From NCBI GenBank assembly GCA_000442125.1, contig KE546969.1, positions 372,001-436,000 of the forward strand: DNA of 64,000 nt, written 5' to 3'. The stretch is from Opeltia flavorubescens (Eukaryota > Ascomycota > Lecanoromycetes > Teloschistales > Teloschistaceae). Below are positions 45,640-55,051 of this stretch, piece after piece. The translations under genes and the position numbers were made by a program. Position 1 is the first letter of the stretch; each line of letters opens with the position of its first letter. The notes beneath the pieces are model-generated. The model was given only the letters and a program-made list of their open reading frames with translations. It was not told where the DNA came from and ran no database searches.

Positions 45640-48291
45640 TTAATACCATTCATCATCCTCCACTGCCTCATCATCACCGTCAACCTCTCCAGGAGCGCCC
45701 TTTGCTGCTTGCTTCCTCCAGAGTTCCGCTAAAAACTCCGACGTACTTGCTTCCTCAATTCCCTTATCTTCTCGGACCTTCAGGAACCGCGGGAAACGCA
45801 TGCTCAGCCCACGGTCCTCTGCTACCAATCCAATGGCGGCTAGGTATGTCGGGCTTTTCGTGATGTCGGCAAATGCCATCTCCCATACCTCTTGCGGCTC
45901 GAACCATACGTCTGGGTGTCCAGGGTATTCCACGTAGCTGGGACGAGAGATCAAGTTACCGCTCCCTTCCGAGTACTTTTCTTTGTTGGCTTGGTAGAAC
46001 TTGTCGGTGAATCCGCTGATGCATTTGGTGACTGCCTCCAACGACCCTGTTGTCGGATTTCTCACCGCAAGGAGAATTGGCGACCACCACTTTGCTTTCC
46101 TGCCCATGCCATGCCATGCAGCGATTGGGATTAGATCGATCGTATCGGCCGAACTGTCGTAATCTTTCTTCACTTTGAGCCACGAATCTAGTCGCTTGTC
46201 TGGCTCGTATGTCGCTAGCAGGGCTTTTCGCCGTGTCCCCTTTTCCTTCGCTTCTGTTTTTTCCGCTGTTGAAGCTTGGCCTTTCTTCTTGCTCGCTTTA
46301 GAGGGCGTGGGAGGAGCCTTCTCCTCTGGCTCTAGGTCATCGTCCGGTTGTAGGAGCTCGGGATTGGAAACGTTATCCAATATTTTGACCATGATTCCTT
46401 CGCACTTGAAGTCAAGAGCCCCTTTGAAGAAGTCCAGGACCGTGTCTGAATCGGCCGAAGTTGCATCGATGCTTTTGACCCACGTGAACTGGTTAGGTAC
46501 CTCGACGAAGAGGCTTCGTAGCAGCTCTCGCCTCTCGCGAAACGGCCGACCAAATAGCTCCTCCCCATTAAGGTACATCAAATCGAAGGCGAATAAGCAG
46601 ACATCAACCTTGATCGAGTTGATCGCCACATCTTTCTTACCTCGATTGGTCAGGGTCTGGAAAGTCTTCAAATCTCCTGACTGCCGATCGATGGCTACAA
46701 CTTCGCCTTCTAAAATGAAGCTGCTGACGCCTTCACCTCGAATCTTCGGGACTATGGCTACCAAGTCAGGATACATGTCCGTCTTAACCTCTAGCTTACG
46801 AGAGAATATGGACACCTTGCCATCATCATCGCAGTGCAACTGCGCGCGTTGACCGTCGTATTTGTATTCACAACTGAAGTCGCGGCCTTGTAATTTCGTA
46901 AGCATTTCACCTAGATCCCTCGTTATGTTGCCCAGCATGGGTCGCAGCGGAATATGCAGAGCCAGGCCACATCGGACCAAAAGCTCATCTGAAATACCAG
47001 CTTGAAGAAGACCAGGGACCAAATCGTTATAATTGGGTCGGCGCGCAAAGCACGCTTTGACGAGTTCTTCGCCCCGAGAGAACACTTCTGCGAGAGACTC
47101 CTTCTTGAGTTTGGCTAGCTCCTCCTGCTTCTTGGTTGGGAAATCAGATTCCCGAGGCTTCGACATCAGAAATGCTCGAGACAGCGCAATCAACATCGTG
47201 GTCCCAACGGCGCCAATGCGTAAATGTTGGCACAAAGTCCTGAATAAGTATCTACTTTCTTCTGCCCCTTGAGCCGCTTGCACCATACGCTCAGCTATTC
47301 TTTGCTTGAATTCTTGGCTACCGGTTCCTTTGCTGTTAGCAATCTTAACCAAGCTTTGAAAAACCCCTTTAATGGAAAGGGGCTTCGGTTTCTGTAAGGT
47401 AAATGTCTGGCGTTTCTTGGCTTCGAAAGCAACATCTCCAGCATCCCCATGCTTGTCGCTGAGGGCTTTGAGCGCGGCTTTATCAAGCCCGTACACGCTT
47501 CTCAGCGTCTTGGAGATAGCAGAGCCACCAACTCCGAGCTCGAGTGAGATATAAGGTGGTGATATTGCGTTGATTGTAAGCCATACCGCTGGCAGGAGGC
47601 TATCGGGGTCTCCTTCAATAATAATTCTTAGGAAATTGACGAGGGTATCTACGATCTTGATGCGCTTTCGTGTGCTGCCGATGAGGATGAAGCATCGTGT
47701 GAGTAAGCCGTAGGAAGCTTCTCCGTTATGTGTAGCCCAATGCTTTTTCAAATCCGGCAAGTACTTTGATGGATCGAATGTCAATGGGCTCTCATCGAAT
47801 GGGACAAGGGATGAGATGGCATCCTCAGGAGAAGCTGTTGATTGTAGGCTAAGTACATTTGCTTTGGGCAGCTTCACCCCATTTTCCACCCTCGTTGTTG
47901 GTTCATCCTCTGTACGGTTTGGTGCGGAGGTTAAAAGTTGCAAGGTAGCCCCAGAGTCAGTCCAAGCATCTTCGTTCGCTTTGACATTGCCATGTTCCTC
48001 ATGCTTTTCATCCTTTGCGGCAGTATTCTGCTGGACCTCACTCACGTCATGCTTGCGATCTGCAGCATCCAATTCCTGCTGCAAACTCCGAGCTAATTGT
48101 TCATCGGTTAAGTACTGATCCGGCTCCTTCGACGCCGTGAAGTTGGCGTTCCCCGCAGCATCCTGCGCGGATGGCTCTGATGTACTTGCTTGTTGGGCCT
48201 TTTGATTACCAAAGAAATAGTCCAAATTCTTTGCAGGTTGTTGCAAAGTCTTGTGATTGTTTGTCTTGCGACGCTTTGAAGGTGTTGCCAT
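45640..48291 (-). CDS. CDC9: ATP-dependent DNA ligase I
   Basis: Seals Okazaki fragments and repair nicks in the nucleus. Single exon, 883 residues. Near the N-terminus a PCNA-interacting box (KNLDYFFGNQ, residues 21-30) follows a basic nuclear-localisation stretch (KRRK). Residues ~61-75 (LTDEQLARSLQQELD) form a short acidic helix. The DNA-binding domain spans ~170-440. The adenylation site is EYKYDGQR with the nucleophile K477, followed by motifs FILEGEVVAID (III), DVCLFAFDLMYLNGE (IIIa), CEGIMVKI (IV) and SWLKVKKDY (V). The OB-fold C-terminus ends acidic. Complete and intact. It is divergent from the aldo-keto reductase gene. Confidence 0.97.
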   Translation of the reverse strand: MATPSKRRKTNNHKTLQQPAKNLDYFFGNQKAQQASTSEPSAQDAAGNANFTASKEPDQYLTDEQLARSLQQELDAADRKHDVSEVQQNTAAKDEKHEEHGNVKANEDAWTDSGATLQLLTSAPNRTEDEPTTRVENGVKLPKANVLSLQSTASPEDAISSLVPFDESPLTFDPSKYLPDLKKHWATHNGEASYGLLTRCFILIGSTRKRIKIVDTLVNFLRIIIEGDPDSLLPAVWLTINAISPPYISLELGVGGSAISKTLRSVYGLDKAALKALSDKHGDAGDVAFEAKKRQTFTLQKPKPLSIKGVFQSLVKIANSKGTGSQEFKQRIAERMVQAAQGAEESRYLFRTLCQHLRIGAVGTTMLIALSRAFLMSKPRESDFPTKKQEELAKLKKESLAEVFSRGEELVKACFARRPNYNDLVPGLLQAGISDELLVRCGLALHIPLRPMLGNITRDLGEMLTKLQGRDFSCEYKYDGQRAQLHCDDDGKVSIFSRKLEVKTDMYPDLVAIVPKIRGEGVSSFILEGEVVAIDRQSGDLKTFQTLTNRGKKDVAINSIKVDVCLFAFDLMYLNGEELFGRPFRERRELLRSLFVEVPNQFTWVKSIDATSADSDTVLDFFKGALDFKCEGIMVKILDNVSNPELLQPDDDLEPEEKAPPTPSKASKKKGQASTAEKTEAKEKGTRRKALLATYEPDKRLDSWLKVKKDYDSSADTIDLIPIAAWHGMGRKAKWWSPILLAVRNPTTGSLEAVTKCISGFTDKFYQANKEKYSEGSGNLISRPSYVEYPGHPDVWFEPQEVWEMAFADITKSPTYLAAIGLVAEDRGLSMRFPRFLKVREDKGIEEASTSEFLAELWRKQAAKGAPGEVDGDDEAVEDDEWY

Positions 48292-48759
48292 TCAATGGGA
48301 TAATAGAGGCCAAGACGGCTTTAAGTAAATCTCACCAGGTTAACACAACGTCGTCATCGACGCTTGGCGCAATGTGTCACAAACTAGAACATGCAGAGGA
48401 ATGATGGTGGGCATGCTTGTGCATGTAGAGTACATTGACATTACGTCGGCGAGCCTGTTGGTGCCTCGCCGAACATCTTAAATCCGTAAATACTGTACTT
48501 CTCCATACATATCGGACTTAAATCTGTCAATGCTGATTTTTATATATATATCGGACGAAATTATCTTGATACGTCCGATGTGTACGCAAGACAATAAGTC
48601 ATAAGTTCTCTCTATATAAATCTTTCCCTACTACATTTGTCTTCCATTGATTCCGTTTCCCCCTTCCACGCATTTCGAACATCTTGACACAGGAAACGAC
48701 ACAGCCTATTCCCCGGGATCTAATTAATTGAAGACAGTCATCTTATCTCACTTGTAAAC
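48292..48759. promoter_or_regulatory. Divergent promoter region between DNA ligase I (-) and aldo-keto reductase (+)
   Basis: 468 bases. It contains a TA run (48539-48550), a CGG palindrome (48551-48578) and a TATA box (TCTATATAAATC, 48612-48623) placed about 140 bases before the reductase start, followed by a C/T-rich leader. Confidence 0.55.
48551..48578. promoter_or_regulatory. TCGGACG...CGTCCGA palindrome, candidate Zn2Cys6 site
   Basis: Two 7-base half-sites in inverted orientation separated by 14 bases. A third, partial copy (ATCGGAC) lies near 48511. Inverted CGG/CCG triplets are the usual targets of Zn2Cys6 regulators. The palindrome lies about 35 bases upstream of the reductase TATA box. 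Which protein binds is unknown. Confidence 0.45.
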
Positions 48760-50075
48760 ATGGTCCCTATTACCAAGCACAAGCTAGGCCAAGACGGTCC
48801 TCAGGTTCCTTGCATGGGCTTTGGACTGATGGGCCTGTCCATAGCCTACGGTGCTACTGAGTCAACTGAAGAGCGGCTCAAAGTGCTGGACCGTGCCTAT
48901 GAACTCGGCGAAACCTTCTGGGATTCTGCAGATGTGAGACCTCTTGAGTAATGATGAGACTTGAATAGCTACCTAATTCAAGGACAGATCTATGGCGATA
49001 GCGAAGAGCTCGTTGGGGAATGGTTCAAACGAACGGGCAAGCGAAATGAGGTAGGGACATTCTGCTTTGTATGGTCCTCCCACCAGATGATAGTCAGTGA
49101 CCTTCGAGCAGATTTTCCTAGCTACAAAATTCGCACTCACCTTGGACGACAAAGGAGGAATGACAATAAGATCAGATCCAGAATACGTGAAAGCAGCGTG
49201 CAACAAATCCCTTGGTCGCCTTGGTGTCGATAGCATAGATCTGTACTACTGCCACGTGAGTGACCCCTTATCAGCGGGCGGCTGGGACTGAGACTGGTAT
49301 TGTACTTACCATGAACCTCCCAAAAGCGGGTAGATGGCAAGACTCCAGTCGAGAAGACCGTCGAAGCGATGGCGGAGTTGAAGAAAGAAGGAAAGATCAA
49401 GTATCTAGGTCTCAGCGAAGTCTCCTCAGCAACTCTGCGTCGTGCGCATGCCGTCCATCCAATTACCGCTGTCCAGATTGAATACAGTCCTTTTGCAATG
49501 GACATCGAACACCCGCAAATTGCACTCCTCAAGACTTGCCGTGAATTAGGCGTAGCGACTGTTGCATACTCACCTCTTGGTCGTGGTTTCCTGACTGGAG
49601 CATACAAATCACCGGCCGATTTCGAGGAAGGCGATTTCCGCAGCTACTCACCCCGATTCTCGGAAGAGAACTTCCCCAAAAATCTTGAACTCGTGAAGCA
49701 CCTTCAAGACATTGCAGAGAAGAAAAACTGTTCTGCTGGGCAGCTTTCTCTAGCTTGGCTCCTTTCACAGGGGACTGACATTTTCCCCATACCGTGAGTG
49801 GACTGGTCCTATTAACTCAAGCAAGCTCGACTAATCCATAGAAAGTGGAACGAAGAAGATCAAGTATCTCGAGGAGAACATGGGTGCTTTGCAGATCAAA
49901 TTGAGCACCGCTGAAAATAAGGAAATTCGTGAAGCTATCGAGCGAGTTGAAATGTCGGGAGACAGATATCCCCCAGGGTAAGAAATACCCGAGGACTTTA
50001 TGAGGGCTTGACTCAAATTAACATTGGTTCAGTATGGTAGAAGCTTGTTTCGCGGACACTCCAGCGCTTGGATGA
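48760..50075 (+). CDS. Aldo-keto reductase
   Basis: NADP(H)-dependent oxidoreductase of the AKR superfamily, 340 residues in six exons (48760-48933, 48988-49050, 49112-49255, 49327-49793, 49846-49977, 50033-50075). The catalytic tetrad is visible: D55 in FWDSAD, Y60 in IYGDSEEL, K85 in FLATK, H127 in DLYYCH. The cofactor segment [17 protein letters not shown] matches the AKR13-type (YakC-like) branch. In exon 5 the acceptor is the AAAG at 49845, not the nearer ATAG, because only it restores the PGTKK frame. Substrate cannot be predicted. The strong TATA box and CGG palindrome upstream suggest inducible expression (inference). Confidence 0.92.
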
Positions 50076-51100
50076 TCTGAAGCCAGAGAGCTGGTGAAAT
50101 GAGTCTCTTGTGTATTCAAACAAGGATCGTGGGCTCTTTGACTGAATATAGCTGTTGGTAGGATGGCTCGGACGGGTTCATATACTCCATGTACAGCACA
50201 TCTTCATTGCTAGCGTTTCGATGAGACAATAGACGTCATATACGTAATACGCGTCTGCCAGGTTTATGAGTGTACACATGTAGGAGTGCATGACTGGATT
50301 TTTTTTCTTCGGGTTCGAAACGATGGAACGACAGGGGCAAAGGAACTGTAACAGCGTTCCTCGTACGTTCTAACCCGTATCAACGGTATCAACGGCCCCC
50401 ACAATCCATGAACCAACCAAACCAGCCATACCCAAACCACCGATACCAAACCCAAAACGTTTTTCACCATTACCCCGCTAACAGCCCATGTGTCGTAGCC
50501 AACGCCACCAGTGCCGCCATGGTTCCCTTCCCCCCTTTGAAGTATCCCTGGTATCCAGTTCCCTGGGTCAGGTCAAGGGAGGGAACGGTGCGACGTTTAG
50601 GACCGGACTTTCCAGCAAACTTCAAACGGCATGGATCCATCCGTAATCACTCATTTCGAGCTAAACCCACGAAAATTGGCCGAAAGAAGATCAGGGGTCT
50701 GGTTAGAAAATTAGATGATCACCGATCCATTTGAGTTTCAACAATCTATGCAGTTGCGTGATGTGATTACTATGTGATTGCAGTGTGATCTCGGCGCGGC
50801 TCAGACCAAAGATCTTCTTTCCCCAATTGATGAATTGAGAGTGCATCTTCGCTTTGCTTTTCCTGCAATCGCAATTGCTCGTGGAAATTCACTGCCGGTT
50901 TTTATTGATCGCGACTACCTGGCACCACTCAATCCCACCTCGGGCCCGTGCATCCTGCGTCCTGCGTCCTGCATCCTGCACGCTTCCCCTTTTCGACGTC
51001 AGGGGCTTCCTCTCGCCTCGATTCCCCCAAAAACTCATATTAGAGTAAGACAGTAAAGTCAATTGAAGGAAAAGGGGCTTCATTTGGCGCGATTGTGACA
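50076..51100. other. Intergenic region upstream of the Ras-like gene
   Basis: No supported gene. Plus-strand frames (50408-50734 and others) are Asn/Pro/Arg-rich without conserved features. Contains the short tandem repeat at 50951-50980. Confidence 0.45.
50951..50980. repeat. Short tandem repeat, 7-base unit
   Basis: Four copies of CRTCCTG in tandem, about 120 bases before the Ras-like start codon, inside its likely leader. Confidence 0.75.
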
Positions 51101-52044
51101 ATGGAGGACGATAACAGGATATCGATAACGGTGTGTGGAGATGGAGGATGCGGTATGTTTACTTTACACAATTGTAGAGCAAGAACGAAAAATATTGACA
51201 AGATGGCCAGGCAAAAGCTCAATCACATTGAGGCTGGTGAGGAGTCAATGGACACATGAATACGATCCTACAATAGGTATACAACATTGTCCCCTCAGAA
51301 TGTCAAATGTAATGTACTAACGTATTCAATTGCAGAGGACTCATATTCTGTGACCCGCAAAATCGATGGCCGTGACTACTACCTCTCCCTCACCGACACC
51401 GCTGGCCAAGAAGAGTACCGCGGCCTCTGGGCTGCGTCCAACCTTCATTCTGACGCCTTCCTTCTCGTATATGACATTACCAGCGCTTCCTCCCTCACCG
51501 ACCTCAATTATTTTCTGAATATGATCAACATGGAATGCGAACACCGGATGGATAGTGGCGGAATCCAACCAGTGAAGTTCGTGGTGGGGAACAAGTGCGA
51601 TTTGAAGGAAGGGAGGGTCCTGAGTAGTCGGCAAGGGTTGGAGTGGGCAAGGAACGAAGGGTGCGGCTTCATGGAGACGAGTGCGAGGGAGAAGGTGAAT
51701 ATCGAGGAGACATTTGAATGTAAGTTTTATCCCGAGCTGGAGGTTTCGTCCAAAGTCATCCGAGGCTCAAGATCTGACGACGGTTCATGTGCTAATGAAG
51801 CGATTTTTCAGTAATCGTCCGCCGGGTCGTTGCTGCACGAAGGGAGCATGCGTTGGCTGCAAGTATGCCCCCGGATAAACGATTCGCCAATCCTTTCAAG
51901 CAGCATGCTCCAGCATCGAATTCGCCGCAGACATCGTCAATGCAGCCTATGAATGAGAAGACAAGTCAAGGAGATAGTTTTGCTCCTACATTAGCAAGAA
52001 AACCGAAGGGCACAGGGTTCTGGGCCAAGCTCAAATGCTGGTAA
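51101..52044 (+). CDS. Ras-like small GTPase with non-CAAX C-terminus
   Basis: Four exons (51101-51152, 51211-51276, 51336-51719, 51812-52044) give 244 residues. All G motifs are present: GDGGCGKS (13-20), effector YDPTIEDS (35-42), DTAGQEEYRG (60-69), NKCD and ETSAREK. This places it in the Ras/Rap branch; regulation by GEF and GAP is expected from the family. Gln64 and the glycine loop are intact, so it should cycle normally. The ~55-residue C-terminal hypervariable part is Ser/Gln/Pro-rich and ends KLKCW. The Cys is second from last, so there is no CAAX box, although the basic KGTGFWAKLKCW tail could still meet a membrane. The exact orthologue (RSR1/Krev-like or another) is not resolved. 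Confidence 0.88.
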
Positions 52045-52514
52045 TTGTTCTCTGGATAATAAAAGTGGGTAATTCTGGCGTTATCACGGGATGGGAACTG
52101 GGAAGGATGAGGAGAAGGGTATTGGCACCGCTGCCGGCTGGGATCAAGGAAAGAAATGGCGTTACGCGACCATTGGCTTGGTTCTTGGGATGTTATTGCA
52201 GACTTGGGTTTTGGCCATATGCCGGCTTCTGCTGGTAGCACTATCCGAAGGTCATTTCTTGGGAGAAGTCGTATGTCATCCATTGGTTATCTGAAATATC
52301 ATGTTGAAAAGGAAGCACTTCGGGCTACATAGGTGCACATGATCGAGGGTGTTGATGATAGAGATTCATCGATGAGACAAATAACAGTGGTGTGTATGAT
52401 GACGTAGATGAATAGATAATCGACGTCTCGACTACCAAAAGTGTTTCCCGTATTGAGACACTCTATCCCGCGCCGTAACATTGCTCATCCAATTCACAGC
52501 GAAGTAGATATATA
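52045..52514. other. Intergenic region between the Ras-like and FMP25-like genes
   Basis: 3' flank of the GTPase gene and promoter of the next plus-strand gene. Nothing recognised. Confidence 0.5.
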
Positions 52515-54302
52515 ATGGCATCTCTCCGTCCAGGCCCACGAGCCTTTCTTGAGATTTGTAGAGCATGCCGAAATACCACAGCCCAACGCAGCTGCGGGTC
52601 GCAGCGCAGGCAGCTCAGCACACATGGTCACCTTAAGCGAAAAGGATCTCCTACCATATTGATTGGGTCTATCCTTGGAGTCAGCGCAGTTGCTGCGGCC
52701 TGGTACATTTATCCTGAGTCTTCACTCATCAAAGAAGCCCTTGCAGAAGCTCCGCCTGCACCAGTTGATATAAAAATCGAAAAGACGAGGAAAAAGAAAG
52801 GATTGTCGAAAGAGGAGAATAGGGAAACAATTAGCTCCCAGCATCTTCAGGTAAAGCGGAGCTGGGAGAATCCCGGTGTCTATGCTTGGGGTTCAAACAG
52901 TGGGCGAGTCGTGGCACCAGATTCCGATGAACAAATTATCAAGACTCCGAGAAGGATACCATTTTTTGATGGCACTCTACTAAGAGATATCAAACTTGAC
53001 CGGGATTTTGGGGCTGCAATTGCGGAAAATGGAGATTTGTTACAGTGGGGCACTGGATTTTCAACGGATGTCAGAGAGCCTACGCGAACGCTCACGGGGA
53101 AGAACCTGAAATCCTTGACAATATCGCGAGATCGGGTCATTGCTCTCGGTTCAAATGGGAAGGTTTACTCTATTTCTGCGACTATAGAAGATCAAGAGAA
53201 GGGTCCCAAAGTCTCGGAAAGTAGCTGGATACCATTTCTCAATTTCAATTCATCGGTCAGCTACCGACTTCTTCAGCCTGATAATCTGGGTTGGAGTGAG
53301 AAAGTCACATCCATTGCGTCTGGTGCCGAACATCTCCTTATTCTTACCTCTGCGGGGCGCCTCTTCACCGCAGCATCCAGCAGTGAGGAGTTCCCTGCCC
53401 GCGGTCAAATGGGCATCCCTGGTCTGGTATGGACCACCCGACCTCCCGGTGCTTACGATCAACCTCACGAAGTGACCACGCTGCGTGGATTTGACATCAC
53501 CGCCGTTGCAGCCGGAGACTATCATTCGCTTGCCTTGGATAAAGAAGGCCGAGTCTTCGCCTTCGGGGACAATTCCTCAGGTCAACTTGGCTTTGACCCA
53601 AGTAATGAGTCCAACTACGTCGACGCACCCTCTTTGCTCCCTCTCCAGAAACTCTATGCAAACACCAACCTTGCTCCAACTGTCAAGCAAATCTTCGCTG
53701 GCGGCACCAACTCCTTCTTCACAGTTGATGCAACCACAATCGCTCGTCCAGGCGATGACACCAAGCCGACTCTTCTCGGCCGTGTAACGGCAGATACCTG
53801 GGCTAGCGGTTCAGGGATACTTGGAACTCTGGGCAATGGACGCTGGACGCATGTTCAAGGCGTGCCTGCAAAGATAAAAGCTCTGAGCGGGCTATTCGAA
53901 TATGACGAAACCAATAATTCAGTCATTCCCATTCGCCTAACCTCACTATCAGTCGGCAGCACGCACGCCGCGGCTGTCATGAACAACGTCACTCATGTCC
54001 AAGCGGGCACTTCACGGAAGACGGACAGCGAGAACGATACCAACTGGGGCGCTGATATCGTGTGGTGGGGTGGGAACGAGCATTGTCAGATCGGCAACGG
54101 TCGCAAGAATAATATGAGCACGCCGGGATACATCGCGCCTTTGGACTCCGTGGCGGAGGTTTCGAGGACAGGGAAGAGGAAGGAGGAGCATAGGTTTCAG
54201 ATCACGCCAAGGCATAAGGTGAATATCAAGGGTAGGAAGGTTAGCCTGGAGCAGAGGGTGGAGTGTGGGAGGATGGTGAGTTGTGTGTATTCTGGGGTTT
54301 GA
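52515..54302 (+). CDS. FMP25: RCC1-repeat mitochondrial protein, FMP25-like
   Basis: Single exon, 595 residues. The N-terminus is Arg-rich with few acids (MASLRPGPRAFLEICRACRN), fitting a mitochondrial presequence. A single transmembrane helix follows (ILIGSILGVSAVAAAWYIYP, ~50-70). The rest holds RCC1-type beta-propeller repeats, such as VYAWGSNSGRVVAPD, GDLLQWGTGF, AAGDYHSLALDKEGRVFAFG with DNSSGQLG, and WWGGNEHCQIGNG. In yeast Fmp25 is an inner-membrane protein needed for cytochrome bc1 complex assembly; the role here is inferred from overall architecture. Confidence 0.9.
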   Translation: MASLRPGPRAFLEICRACRNTTAQRSCGSQRRQLSTHGHLKRKGSPTILIGSILGVSAVAAAWYIYPESSLIKEALAEAPPAPVDIKIEKTRKKKGLSKEENRETISSQHLQVKRSWENPGVYAWGSNSGRVVAPDSDEQIIKTPRRIPFFDGTLLRDIKLDRDFGAAIAENGDLLQWGTGFSTDVREPTRTLTGKNLKSLTISRDRVIALGSNGKVYSISATIEDQEKGPKVSESSWIPFLNFNSSVSYRLLQPDNLGWSEKVTSIASGAEHLLILTSAGRLFTAASSSEEFPARGQMGIPGLVWTTRPPGAYDQPHEVTTLRGFDITAVAAGDYHSLALDKEGRVFAFGDNSSGQLGFDPSNESNYVDAPSLLPLQKLYANTNLAPTVKQIFAGGTNSFFTVDATTIARPGDDTKPTLLGRVTADTWASGSGILGTLGNGRWTHVQGVPAKIKALSGLFEYDETNNSVIPIRLTSLSVGSTHAAAVMNNVTHVQAGTSRKTDSENDTNWGADIVWWGGNEHCQIGNGRKNNMSTPGYIAPLDSVAEVSRTGKRKEEHRFQITPRHKVNIKGRKVSLEQRVECGRMVSCVYSGV

Positions 54303-55051
54303 GAACGGTTGGCGGATAGCAGTATATATCTTCATCGATCCTATAATTCGCAATCTCTCTTGTTCAGGGGACTTACTGAAAACTTATTTTACCAAATAGT
54401 AGAGTGCTGAAAAGACAATTGCGTTTATATTAATTGCAACATCCCCTGGAGACCATGGATAAGAAAAACAGCATAGTCCTGCCGCATGCTTACAATTGCC
54501 GACTTCTCATACATGAAGCTAAGGATTTTTCCTTCAAGTATTTAACTTGCTTTAGTCCCCTACCGAAGCTTACCCAGCCCATAAGCCCCTTTTGGTATTG
54601 TTGGTCCTGAAAGTCCATCAAGCTGGCAGAACTGCTGAAAATATATGTACAATCATATGCATTGTATAATAAGATCTTACAGGTACAAATCTTAGGAAGT
54701 GGAACACTGAAAGCCGCTTGAAAACATTAATTAGTCATAAGGACTTTCTCGTTAACATGCTTGGAGTTGCATGTATGGTACAATGATTCTGCCTTGTCAG
54801 AAACTACCAGTAAGGAAGTCATCGACCTCGATGTAGTATAATCTATTAAGTTGTCTCTCACCTATTCTCGGCCTGACGGTCGTTTTTGCTGTTGTATGGA
54901 ATGGCGGGTAACCTTTCTGCTGCTAAGCTCATATCAAGCATTTCAATCCTGAACCGGGCACATATCCCCGTCAGTCTCATTTGCCTTCCGTACATTCTGC
55001 GTGTGGGTGAAATTGAATGATATTGTCTCTCGACTCGACTCGACACCCTTT
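54303..55051. other. Convergent AT-rich intergenic region
   Basis: 3' flanks of the FMP25-like (+) and G6PD-like (-) genes. AT-rich, with no long frames and no repeats noticed. Confidence 0.5.

Noticed and set aside
50310-50320. GGTTCGAAAC as a tRNA T-loop
   Set aside because: No matching acceptor, D or anticodon stems could be folded around it.
50408-50734. 108-residue plus frame in the region before the Ras-like gene
   Set aside because: Asn/Pro/Arg-rich composition, no domain, no promoter or intron support; the opposite strand has an equally meaningless frame.
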